Assembly (NCBI RefSeq): GCF_014274465.1
Contig: NZ_CP060394.1
Span: forward strand, 1,364,001 to 1,428,000
Direction: 5' to 3'
Length of the DNA stretch: 64,000 nucleotides
DNA from: Alloacidobacterium dinghuense
GTDB taxonomy: Bacteria > Acidobacteriota > Terriglobia > Terriglobales > Acidobacteriaceae
Made by a program: the position numbers and the translations under genes. Under the pieces are notes generated by a model, which made no database searches, was not told where the DNA came from, and saw only the letters and a program-made list of their open reading frames with translations. This document shows positions 26,446 through 34,729 of this stretch, one piece after another; the stretch's first letter is position 1; each line of letters begins with the position of its first letter.

Positions 26446-27075
26446 CTAAAGATCCATGATGCCGCGCTTCATCGCAATCGTGACCGCATGAGTGCGATCG
26501 TTTGCATCGAGCTTGGATAGGATGCTCTTCAGGTGGTTCTTGACAGTGTGTTCCGAAATGTTGAGATTCGACGCGATGATCTTGTTCGAGCTGCCATTTG
26601 CCACTCCATAGAGAACTTCGAGCTCTCGTGCCGTGATCAAGTCGTCGCCAGCGTGTTCGGCCATCACCTCGGCAATTTCGCGGGGAATACGCTTCCGGCC
26701 ACTGTGAACCAGTCGAATCGTTTCCACGAGTTCGGTGCGAAGCAAATTCTTCAAGAGGTAACCGACGGCTCCCGCCTTGAATGCTCGAAGAGCCTGCATA
26801 TCGCCTGCCGCCGTCGTGAGGACAATGATTCGCGCTTGAGAAAATTCCTGTCGAATTGCCGCGACGGCCGCGATGCCGTTCACCCTGGGCATGCGTATAT
26901 CCATCAATGTAATGTCAGGCCGGTGCTTACGAAAGAGTATTAGGGCTTCATCGCCGTCGCTGGCTTCTGCAACGACACGCATATCCGGCTGGGCATTAAT
27001 CTCTCCGGAAATCCCCGCCATCATCAACGGGTGATCGTCCACGGCCATAACGCGAATGACGGGTGAATCCGCCAT
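26446..27075 (-). CDS. NarL/FixJ-type response regulator
   Basis: 209 residues. Receiver domain with the acidic pocket Asp13/Asp14 (AVDDHPLMM), phospho-acceptor Asp59 (TLMDIRMPRVNG), switch Thr (VLTTA) and Lys in GYLLKN. C-terminal LuxR helix-turn-helix (LITARELEVLYGVANGSSNK, ISEHTVKNHLKSILSKLDA). On phosphorylation it dimerises and binds DNA. The Reg_prop kinase at 27736-30885, same strand and 660 bp upstream, is the probable partner, although a plus-strand gene lies between them. Target genes unknown. Confidence 0.93.
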   Translation of the reverse strand: MADSPVIRVMAVDDHPLMMAGISGEINAQPDMRVVAEASDGDEALILFRKHRPDITLMDIRMPRVNGIAAVAAIRQEFSQARIIVLTTAAGDMQALRAFKAGAVGYLLKNLLRTELVETIRLVHSGRKRIPREIAEVMAEHAGDDLITARELEVLYGVANGSSNKIIASNLNISEHTVKNHLKSILSKLDANDRTHAVTIAMKRGIMDL

Positions 27076-27182
27076 AAAAAACGGGGCCCCCAGACGCTGG
27101 AGAAGTACACAGGGATATTACTATCAATGCTCCGAAGCGATCCTACCTCGAAAGGGCTATTTCCCCTTACCACCATTGAGAT

Positions 27183-27590
27183 TTGTCCAGCGATGGATTA
27201 GCAGCTAACGTTTATGCCTTGCAGAGATTGTTTTCCATGTTTCCCGCCGGTGCGCCGGGAATTGGCCTCCTGATCCTTCGCCTATGCGCTGCCGCGACGC
27301 TCGTTCGCAACGCGGTCCTGATCGCGGCGCCTGCGCTTCCGTGGTGGGGAAGTGTTGCCTTGCTCGTTCTTGTCGTTGGACTGTGCATTGGTGTGTTCAC
27401 CCCGGCCGCCTGCATTGCTTCCATCCTTGCGCAAATCGTATTGCTGATCTGGGCTGCTCATGGAGATCCGTTTGAATTCGTGTTCTCGCTCAGTGTTACA
27501 TGGGCTCTTCTTTTTCTGGGTCCTGGCGCATTCTCGTTGGATGGCCGAATGTTCGGACGCCGGCGGATTCATCCGTCAAATTCCAGATGA
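27183..27590 (+). CDS. DoxX-like membrane protein
   Basis: About 123-135 residues with four hydrophobic helices: GIGLLILRLCAAATLVRN, WGSVALLVLVVGLCIGVF, CIASILAQIVLLIWAA, FSLSVTWALLFLGPGAFSLD. The pattern RLFSMFPAGAPG then GPGAFSLDGRMFGRR is typical of small DoxX/DUF-type quinol-oxidase-associated proteins. Start uncertain: TTG 27183, TTG 27219 (nearest to the usual N-terminus LQRLFS) or ATG 27237. It is inserted between kinase and regulator genes on the opposite strand. Function unknown. Confidence 0.7.
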   Translation: MSSDGLAANVYALQRLFSMFPAGAPGIGLLILRLCAAATLVRNAVLIAAPALPWWGSVALLVLVVGLCIGVFTPAACIASILAQIVLLIWAAHGDPFEFVFSLSVTWALLFLGPGAFSLDGRMFGRRRIHPSNSR

Positions 27591-27735
27591 ACGGCACATT
27601 CCGGCTATACGGCCACGTGCGCACGCTTCGGCGCTACTTTCATCCGGGCAGCTAATTCGTTCGAATCCAGTGGCAGCGGGAAGTCAATCATCAGTGTTAT
27701 CAGGTGTCGTTACGTATTTCCGGCGTTGCTACAGA

Positions 27736-30700
27736 CTAGAAGTGGTTACTGATCCCAACAGAATCGCTATTGTCTGTCGCTTGGTGATTCCCCCAAACCT
27801 TTTGAAACCATGGGGTCGAACTGTCCTTCCTTTTCGATACGTAGGCCAATCGTGCTGGAACTCTGAGTTCCACCTCGGTCCCTGCGCCCAATTGACTCCA
27901 TACATCGACAACCGTCCCGATTTTCTTGGCCCTTTCCCTCATGTCGGGGAAGCCCCAATGGCCCCTTCGATGTCCTTGCTTTAAGATTTTCGGGTCGATA
28001 CCCTCCCCGTTGTCGCGGATTCGGAGTCGTACCTGGTTCTGTTCGTAGTGAACTTCTGCTTCGATGTGGCTCGCGCGCGAGTGCCGGAACGCGTTGCTGA
28101 GAGCCTCTTTCCCAATTTGTAATAACTCATCGCACACGATGGGATAAAGCGGGCGTAGCGCCCCGTTCACAACGACGTTAAATTGGCAAGGATAAAGCTC
28201 TTGAAATTGACGTCCTGCTTCCGCGAGTTCGCTTGACAAGTCTCTCGTAGCCTCGGTGGTGCTGCGGAGACCTAACAGAAGCTCTCGACCCTCTTTCATG
28301 ACGTCGTCGGACTGCCGAAGCGCATTCTCGAAGATGCCGCGGGCGGGCTCATTGTGTGGCAGTTGGGAAGTTGCCGTGTGAAATCGCAGGAACAGTCCTT
28401 GGATGCTCTGGAGCAGAGTATCGTGAAGATCGCGAGCAATTCTTTCTCGCTCCGCCAGTCGCTCGTACATGCGCTCTTGAACCCGGTGGGTTACTTGTTT
28501 TAATCGCATTAGATACCCGAGCCACAAAATGCCGATCCCTGCCAGGACGCACAGAGCCTTGAACAGCAACGTCTGCGTGAAGGAAGGGGGTATCGTGAAT
28601 GTGAACCCAGCGCCGGCTTCATTCCATACGCCATCGTTGTTGCAAGCCACGACGCGGAAACGATACTGCCGGGGAGGGAGGTTCGTGTAGCGCGCCAACC
28701 TTTCCTTCACCGGTTCTCGCCAGTCCTCATCGTATCCTTCCAACTTGAACCGAAAACGGACCATTTCCGGATCAGTCAGACTGAGAGCTGTGAAATGGAA
28801 TTCGAGCGTTTTGGTTTTGGGACGGAGCTTCAATCCGTCGGCGGGGTTGTAACTGCGGTCGTCAGCGACGATGCTTTCGATCAAAACCGGCGGAGGAACC
28901 TGGTTTCTCGGCACGTGCTCCGGGTCGAGTCCTGCAATCCCCTCTCTAGTAGAGAACCATATCCTACCGTCCGCGGCACGCACGACCTGAGTGGGTAGTC
29001 CACGCAGCCCGTCCCGGGTATTAATCATCATCCCCTGCATGCGATAGGCAGGAGATGTCATCGCGCGGTTCAATTCCTGCGCGCTCACGCGAAGAATTCC
29101 TAACGCCCCGGCAATCCAGAAGGTTCCGCTCTTGTCTTCTACAAGCCCTGAGATCAAATTGCCGGGAAGGCCATTGTCCTGCGAGAGTGTTGTAAATCGT
29201 GAACCGTCGAAGCGGCTAAGTCCGCCCTGCGAAGCGACCCAGACGTGGCCGCTGTTATCGGAGTTGATAGCGAGAACTGTGCCACCAGGAAGGCCGTCTT
29301 CGGCTGCGTATCGCCGGTACGATGAACCATCGAAAACTGCAACAGCTCCGTTCTCGAAGGCCAGCCAAATCTGGCCCTTTGCATCCGGGAAGAGGATCCG
29401 ACAGCGATAGTTCGGAAGCTGCGACGGCTGACTCAGATCCTCCCACTTGCCGTTTCGAAACCGAAATACCTTATCAATACTTTCTTTAGTCCAAGCGGCA
29501 ATCCACAGATTACCGGCAAAATCCTTAGCAATGGCTTCAATGTTAGCTCCGTCGACACCGGGAGGTAACGGGAAAGCGGTGAACTTTCCATTGACCCCTC
29601 TGGATATCTCGGTGGCTCCGGCAACCCATATCTCGTTGTCGTGCGCCGCGTAGATGCTCAGGATGCCATTAGGCTGGACTCCTCGGCCGGCGGGAATCCG
29701 GAAGAGAGAAAATTGCTGTCCGTCAAAACGGCGGACGATGTCGAGAGAAGAGTTGTAGAGCCAGAGGTTTCCTCTCCCGTCGGCAGTAAGTCCAATTTGG
29801 TCGACCTGATTGAGGCCCTCGCGCGCTGAAAACGGAAAGACCTTGCTCTCACGAAAGCGATCAAGTCCTCCTGACGTGCCAAACCATACGTTTCCTTCCC
29901 GGTCGAGAAAGGTCGTAAAGACCATTCCCCCGGACAGGTCATCACTCGTCCGGAATTCATCCAGGGGCTGATTTTTCGGCTGCGCAAGATTACGAATCCG
30001 CCGTAATCCCCCGCCGACCAGTCCGACAAAGACACTTTGATTGCTGTCGAACAGCAGGCATTGAGTCTCGGCCCCCATCGCAATCGTCGTGGGTTTGGCG
30101 GCCACTACGGTTCGGCCGCCAAGACGCGTGATCGCCCCATTGCTCGTGTCCGCAATCCATGCTGTTCCATCTGATGCTTGAGCCATACTCCACACCTGGC
30201 CGACGGCCAGTCCAGTGGGCGAAAAGTGCCGCGCTCCTGGAGCGAGAGTCAAAACCGTGTTCCTTAACACGTGATTGCGACTGAGGTGAAAATCAAAACC
30301 GTCAGTCGCAACCCACAGATACCCCGCCGAATCGACAAGAAGTGCCTGTGCCGCAGGAGCTGGATAGCCCATCTCTCCTCCAGTCCGAATCCAGCGTCCG
30401 CTTTCCAGCCGCATGAAGCCATATGTACCGGCAGCCCAGATGCGGCCGTCATGATCTTCCGCGATCGAAACGATAGGGCCATTGGGGAAACCGTTTCCTG
30501 GTGGATAATTTCGCAGGTGCCCATCGCGAAGAACACCGATTCCACCCGAGTAATAGCCAATCCAGAGAGAGCCGTCGTGCGACACATGTAGTGCACAAAT
30601 GGAATCGCTAATGAGACGTTCCCCCGCTTTTGGGCGCCAGGCGGTAAAGCTGATGCCGTCGAACCGATAGAGTCCAGCATGTGTGCCAGTCCACAGATAG

Positions 30701-30885
30701 CCATCTGGCGTCTGAGCGATCGCTTCAACCGGCCCGGGAATTCCGTCTTTGGCTGTCCAGGCAGTGTGGATGAACTGGGTGATAAGCTTACGCGGATCCA
30801 GTCCCCAGACCGGTCGTTCGACCGTGAACACGGTGACAGGCAGGAGCAAACCTGCGATCAACGTTCTGAAGAGACGGTTTCTCAC
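27736..30885 (-). CDS. Reg_prop/Y_Y_Y sensor histidine kinase
   Basis: 1,049 residues. Signal or anchor at the N-terminus, then about 650 residues of two-component regulator propeller repeats (recurring GYLWTGTHAGLYRFDG, NVWFGTSGGLDRFRE, GHVWVASQGGLSRFDG), a Y_Y_Y domain (RFRFKLEGYDEDWREP), one transmembrane helix (FKALCVLAGIGILWLGYLM), a HisKA_3 dimerisation domain with phospho-His821 (RIARDLHDTLLQSIQGLFLR), and a HATPase domain (N box KEALSNAFRHS, G box GIDPKIL and GWG-like GHWGFPDM). The periplasmic propeller probably senses a polysaccharide or envelope cue, as in hybrid systems of Bacteroidetes, although no receiver is fused here. The likely partner is the NarL-type regulator at 26446. 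Confidence 0.92.
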   Translation of the reverse strand: MRNRLFRTLIAGLLLPVTVFTVERPVWGLDPRKLITQFIHTAWTAKDGIPGPVEAIAQTPDGYLWTGTHAGLYRFDGISFTAWRPKAGERLISDSICALHVSHDGSLWIGYYSGGIGVLRDGHLRNYPPGNGFPNGPIVSIAEDHDGRIWAAGTYGFMRLESGRWIRTGGEMGYPAPAAQALLVDSAGYLWVATDGFDFHLSRNHVLRNTVLTLAPGARHFSPTGLAVGQVWSMAQASDGTAWIADTSNGAITRLGGRTVVAAKPTTIAMGAETQCLLFDSNQSVFVGLVGGGLRRIRNLAQPKNQPLDEFRTSDDLSGGMVFTTFLDREGNVWFGTSGGLDRFRESKVFPFSAREGLNQVDQIGLTADGRGNLWLYNSSLDIVRRFDGQQFSLFRIPAGRGVQPNGILSIYAAHDNEIWVAGATEISRGVNGKFTAFPLPPGVDGANIEAIAKDFAGNLWIAAWTKESIDKVFRFRNGKWEDLSQPSQLPNYRCRILFPDAKGQIWLAFENGAVAVFDGSSYRRYAAEDGLPGGTVLAINSDNSGHVWVASQGGLSRFDGSRFTTLSQDNGLPGNLISGLVEDKSGTFWIAGALGILRVSAQELNRAMTSPAYRMQGMMINTRDGLRGLPTQVVRAADGRIWFSTREGIAGLDPEHVPRNQVPPPVLIESIVADDRSYNPADGLKLRPKTKTLEFHFTALSLTDPEMVRFRFKLEGYDEDWREPVKERLARYTNLPPRQYRFRVVACNNDGVWNEAGAGFTFTIPPSFTQTLLFKALCVLAGIGILWLGYLMRLKQVTHRVQERMYERLAERERIARDLHDTLLQSIQGLFLRFHTATSQLPHNEPARGIFENALRQSDDVMKEGRELLLGLRSTTEATRDLSSELAEAGRQFQELYPCQFNVVVNGALRPLYPIVCDELLQIGKEALSNAFRHSRASHIEAEVHYEQNQVRLRIRDNGEGIDPKILKQGHRRGHWGFPDMRERAKKIGTVVDVWSQLGAGTEVELRVPARLAYVSKRKDSSTPWFQKVWGNHQATDNSDSVGISNHF

Positions 30886-31160
30886 GTGCCCAGATCCAGT
30901 GTGACTCGCTCGTGTTTCCGGTGCCGGGTTCGGGCCCGGATGTTGCGGAGTTGGTTGGAAACTCGACCACCTCTAAGCAACATGCGACACACGCGAGATG
31001 ATAAGGCATGAATTTAATCAGCCTCATGCCTCGAAAGGGCCATAGCCTTGCGACTCCACCGAGTCTTGCGCGCTTTGCAGCATCTGCTTACTGTCGTTCC
31101 TAAATATTGGTTTGTGTAGCAATGTGCCTCATTACGGCCCATTTCACGAGGAGAATTGTG

Positions 31161-31652
31161 ATGATCACCAAAATCGAAATCGAACGGTTCAGCGTAATCA
31201 GCCTGAAGCCTTTCGCAGAGATTCTGGCTGCAATCAATGCAGGTATTGCCCATCCCAACATGGCTGATTTGTTCTCCTCGATTCAGCGAGCGAAATCTAG
31301 TGCAGAGATGGAAGACACACTCCAGAAGACGATTGGACCGTGTGGGCTCATGTTATTTGCCACCTTCGACCAAGGGGCCGTCATTGACAAGGGGGTGGAG
31401 CACGGCGCTCGAGGCGTCGTACGTCTGCTGATCGGTAACCCACTGATCATGGCGAGTATGGCAAGGCATGTTCCAGATGCTGGATCGTATGCGCCTGTCA
31501 CCGTCCTGGTCGATGAACGCGCGGATGGAGTTCATATTTCCTACGACAGAATGTCAAGCTTTCTCGCGCCTTACGGGAATTCCGAAGCATTGAAAATTGC
31601 GCTTGATTTAGACGGGAAAATCGAACGGTTGTTAGAGCAGGCGGCGTCCTGA
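31161..31652 (+). CDS. DUF302 domain protein
   Basis: 163 residues from ATG 31161, with a Shine-Dalgarno (gaggag). The sequence fits the DUF302 alpha/beta family: an N-terminal strand-helix (IERFSVISLKPFAEILAAIN), a glycine-bearing middle with LMLFATFDQG, then RLLIGNPLIMASMARHVPDA and PVTVLVDERADGVHISYDRM. DUF302 proteins have unknown function and are often near efflux or redox genes. It lies 130 bp upstream of the TolC/YtcA/HlyD/FUSC operon in the same direction. Confidence 0.75.
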   Translation: MITKIEIERFSVISLKPFAEILAAINAGIAHPNMADLFSSIQRAKSSAEMEDTLQKTIGPCGLMLFATFDQGAVIDKGVEHGARGVVRLLIGNPLIMASMARHVPDAGSYAPVTVLVDERADGVHISYDRMSSFLAPYGNSEALKIALDLDGKIERLLEQAAS

Positions 31653-31778
31653 GGAGGCGGATGCCTACACGACGATCATGGCTAGATGGCGCGCTTACGC
31701 ATAGTACTGACCATAGACCGACCGGACTCGGCGGATAACAGAGCTTCCGGCTCAATCCTAGCTTCCCGAGAGTGATGG

Positions 31779-33263
31779 ATGCACCTTTGCAAATTTCAAA
31801 GAATCGATGCTGAATGTCTGCTTCTTCTCATCCTGCTCTTGTGGGATTGGAAAGCTACTTCGCAATGTTCGGCGATCGCAAGCACGCCGGAAGTCGCATC
31901 GTCCTGCGCTAGCAGCTTCATTCCTGATGAAAAGGTGGCATCGATTGATCCGCAGCACCAGTACTCGCTGGCGGAGTTGATCGACATTGGTGAACGGAAT
32001 AACCCGAATACCAGAATCTCGTGGGAGCGCGCGAAACAGCGAGCGAAGGCGCTCGGCATCGAAAAGAGCGAATACTACCCACTTTTAGCTGGGACGGTCT
32101 TGTTCGCCGACCAGCGCTCCATCTTGCCGTTCCCGGAGCCATTGGCACCGCGAGGCTACATTACGATTGAGTTGCCCCTCATTGAACCGCAGGTGCAACT
32201 GCAATATCTGCTGCTGGATTTTGGCGCTCGCAAGGCCAATGTAGATGCCGCAAAAGCAGAAGCGTTTGCAGCAGGGGCGCAGTTCATCAAGGCCAACCAG
32301 GACGTCGCTTACTCCATATCGGCCGACTATTATGCTCTGCTCACCTCACAAGAGCGCCTGCAGGCAGCGAAAGACATCCTCAAGACTGCGCAAATCACAC
32401 AGGACGCGGCCGAAGCCAGATTGGCTAATGGACGAGGCACAATGCCTGACGTTCTCAATGCAACGGCTGAAACGGCGCAAGCAAGGTTTGATCTCGAAAC
32501 AGCCGATGGTGACGAGAAGATCGCACGGGTAACTTTAGCAGAGGCGATCGGCGTCGAACCCTCCGCTGACATCTTCATCGATGCCAAAAGGGACACGCCT
32601 CTGCCTTCGGCTCTGGCATTGCCGATTGAACAACTGATCTCTCGCGCAATGGCTGACCGTCCAGACCTCCTGGCGCAGATGTTGGAGATTCGCCGCGCGG
32701 ATGATGAGATCCGCGCGGCGAAGTCAGCCTATTGGCCACGAATTCTATTGTCCGGGAAGGCGGCGCAGACTTCGGGCTGGCCTACCACCGACCAGTCGCA
32801 GGGGGCGCTGGGCCACGCGAGTGAGCCAACATGGGCAGCGGCACTCAGTATCGAGTGGACAATCTTCGATGGTGGCGCACGAAAAAATCGCAAAGCTGAA
32901 GCGGAGTCTGCAGAGCGCCAAGCAGTCGACGAACTCCGAGACAAACGGGACCAGGCCACGCGCGAGGTGTGGACTGGCTATATCGCGTTTCGTACTGCTT
33001 TGAGGCAAGAGGAAGCGGCAGTTGCCTTGCTCAAGGCCTCGGACACATCTTATGCGGCCTCACTGGATGCATACAAATATGGTGTCAAGAATCTTGTGGA
33101 TGTCGTTACAGCGGAGAAGGAACTAGCCACAGCGCGTCTATCCTCGGTCTCAGCGCGTTCACGACTCTTCACCGAAGCTGTTCGACTTGAATCCGTCACT
33201 GGAAGCCTGCTGCGGAACCTTGCTCCAACCACCACAACACAAGATAAGGACGGTAGCAGATGA
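31779..33263 (+). CDS. TolC-family outer-membrane efflux protein (MdtP-like)
   Basis: 494 residues with an N-terminal signal-like hydrophobic segment (LLLLILLLWDW) and two OEP repeats, each with long helices (AKAEAFAAGAQFIKANQDVA; AEAESAERQAVDELRDKRDQ) and the typical DLLAQMLEIRRADDEIRAAK segment. TolC trimers form the outer-membrane duct of efflux systems. It is the first gene of a run in which the next genes overlap or lie within 10 bp: YtcA-like, HlyD-like, FUSC. The set resembles E. coli ytcA-mdtN-mdtO-mdtP with the TolC gene moved to first position. Confidence 0.88.
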   Translation: MHLCKFQRIDAECLLLLILLLWDWKATSQCSAIASTPEVASSCASSFIPDEKVASIDPQHQYSLAELIDIGERNNPNTRISWERAKQRAKALGIEKSEYYPLLAGTVLFADQRSILPFPEPLAPRGYITIELPLIEPQVQLQYLLLDFGARKANVDAAKAEAFAAGAQFIKANQDVAYSISADYYALLTSQERLQAAKDILKTAQITQDAAEARLANGRGTMPDVLNATAETAQARFDLETADGDEKIARVTLAEAIGVEPSADIFIDAKRDTPLPSALALPIEQLISRAMADRPDLLAQMLEIRRADDEIRAAKSAYWPRILLSGKAAQTSGWPTTDQSQGALGHASEPTWAAALSIEWTIFDGGARKNRKAEAESAERQAVDELRDKRDQATREVWTGYIAFRTALRQEEAAVALLKASDTSYAASLDAYKYGVKNLVDVVTAEKELATARLSSVSARSRLFTEAVRLESVTGSLLRNLAPTTTTQDKDGSR

Positions 33264-33526
33264 CGCGAAAGCATACGCTGCTGATCGATGGCTTTGTCAT
33301 CTGCCTGTTGTGCTCCGGATGCAGCCGTGCTCCTTCGGTCAGCATTATCGGTTCATTCTTCCCGGTATGGATGATTTGCCTTGCTATTGGCGTGGTCCTT
33401 GCTTTCGTCGAAAGACGGCTTTTGTTGCGCTATGCGCTTGAGGACCAGGTGGGGCCGCTATGGCTGTTTTATCCATGTAGCGTAACTCTCATCGCGTGTA
33501 TTACCTGGTTGCTTCGATTCCGATAG
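33260..33526 (+). CDS. YtcA-family small lipoprotein/membrane protein
   Basis: 88 residues; its ATGA overlaps the TolC gene stop, indicating translational coupling. The N-terminus has a lipobox-like segment (LLCSGCSRAPS) and then the family motif SRAPSVSIIGSFFPVWMICL, followed by a second helix (WLFYPCSVTLIACITWLL). YtcA proteins accompany MdtN-type efflux operons; their role is not established. Position between the TolC and HlyD genes supports the assignment. Confidence 0.8.
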   Translation: MTRKHTLLIDGFVICLLCSGCSRAPSVSIIGSFFPVWMICLAIGVVLAFVERRLLLRYALEDQVGPLWLFYPCSVTLIACITWLLRFR

Positions 33527-33535
33527 GACGCTCCT

Positions 33536-34726
33536 ATGAGTGATGATCAAACCCGCAAAAAATTCGGTTGGTGGCTCCGCGTTGTCGTCATCGCTGGAAC
33601 AGTCGTAGCGTTGCTCGTAGTAGTTGTGGACACGGAGATTCATCCACGAACAGACGATGCGAGCGTCAGAGCAAATTTCATCGCAATCGCCCCGGAGATC
33701 GAGGGCCGTTTGGTCAAACTACCCGTCAGGGACAACGCCTTTGTCAGAAAAGGCGATCTGCTTTTTGAGATTGATCCTCGAGACTACGAATATGCCCTCC
33801 GGCAAGCGCTCTCAGATCAGGACAATTTGGAACAACGCATTATTGACCTACGAAGAAAGATCGCCGCGCAGGACCGCGCCGTGGACGCCGCGAACGCAAC
33901 AGTTCGCGTCTCGGTGACGGGAACCAGAACTTCCAGTAGCGCGGTACAGGCCGCCAAGGCGGCAGTTGTGCGCTCGCAGGCAGCAGTGGATGCAGCACAT
34001 GCTCACCTGGCATATGCCATCAATGATCTTCACCGGCTCGAACCGCTGCTGGAGAAGCGCTATGTCACTGTCGATCAAGTGGACCAGGCAAACACAACCG
34101 TTCGCGTTGCAAAAGGCGACTATGAGCAGGCTCAGGCAGCGCTCGCCGAGGCTCAGGCGCAGGAGGCGGAAGCCGAACTTCGACAACAGCAGGCCACTGA
34201 CCAGGTATTTCAGTCGAGAGCTCAACTCGGGCAGGCTATACATGTAGTCGATACTCTCGACATCCTTGAGTCGCTGCGTCCTGGGTTAGCTGCGAAGGTC
34301 GACCGCGCCCGTCTCGACCTTGAAAGGTGCCGGGTAGTTGCGCCATTCGATGCTTATGTCACAAACATGAACATATCCGAAGGGGCCTATGCTCATGTTG
34401 GCTCCGCGATGTTCACACTGATCGATGCAAGACGCTGGTGGGTCATTGCTAACTATCGAGAAGGCAAATTCCGGCATATCCATGTCGGCTCAAAGGTTGA
34501 CGTATATCTCATGGGTCATCCTGAGCGGAAATTCGAAGGCGTTGTTCAAAGTGCTGGCTACGGCGTCTTCCCAGAGGACGGAAACGTCTCGGACGGCCTC
34601 CCCAACATTGAGAGGACTCTCAATTGGGTGCACCTCTCGACACGCTTTCCAGTTCGTATCCTCATTCAGAATCCGGACCCCGCACTGTTTCGAATAGGCG
34701 CAACCGCGGTGACCATCGTGAGGTGA
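33536..34726 (+). CDS. HlyD/EmrA-type membrane fusion protein (MdtN-like)
   Basis: 396 residues: one N-terminal transmembrane helix (VVVIAGTVVALLVVVV), a lipoyl-like half (RANFIAIAPEIEGRLVKLPV; DNAFVRKGDLLFEIDPRDYE), a long alpha-helical hairpin (about residues 85-235), the second lipoyl half (RCRVVAPFDAYVTNMNISEG) and a beta-barrel domain (WWVIANYREGKFRHIHVGSK). It bridges inner-membrane exporter and TolC. Lies 9 bp after the YtcA-like gene and 3 bp before the FUSC gene. Resembles MdtN and AaeA. Confidence 0.9.
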   Translation: MSDDQTRKKFGWWLRVVVIAGTVVALLVVVVDTEIHPRTDDASVRANFIAIAPEIEGRLVKLPVRDNAFVRKGDLLFEIDPRDYEYALRQALSDQDNLEQRIIDLRRKIAAQDRAVDAANATVRVSVTGTRTSSSAVQAAKAAVVRSQAAVDAAHAHLAYAINDLHRLEPLLEKRYVTVDQVDQANTTVRVAKGDYEQAQAALAEAQAQEAEAELRQQQATDQVFQSRAQLGQAIHVVDTLDILESLRPGLAAKVDRARLDLERCRVVAPFDAYVTNMNISEGAYAHVGSAMFTLIDARRWWVIANYREGKFRHIHVGSKVDVYLMGHPERKFEGVVQSAGYGVFPEDGNVSDGLPNIERTLNWVHLSTRFPVRILIQNPDPALFRIGATAVTIVR

Positions 34727-34729
34727 AGA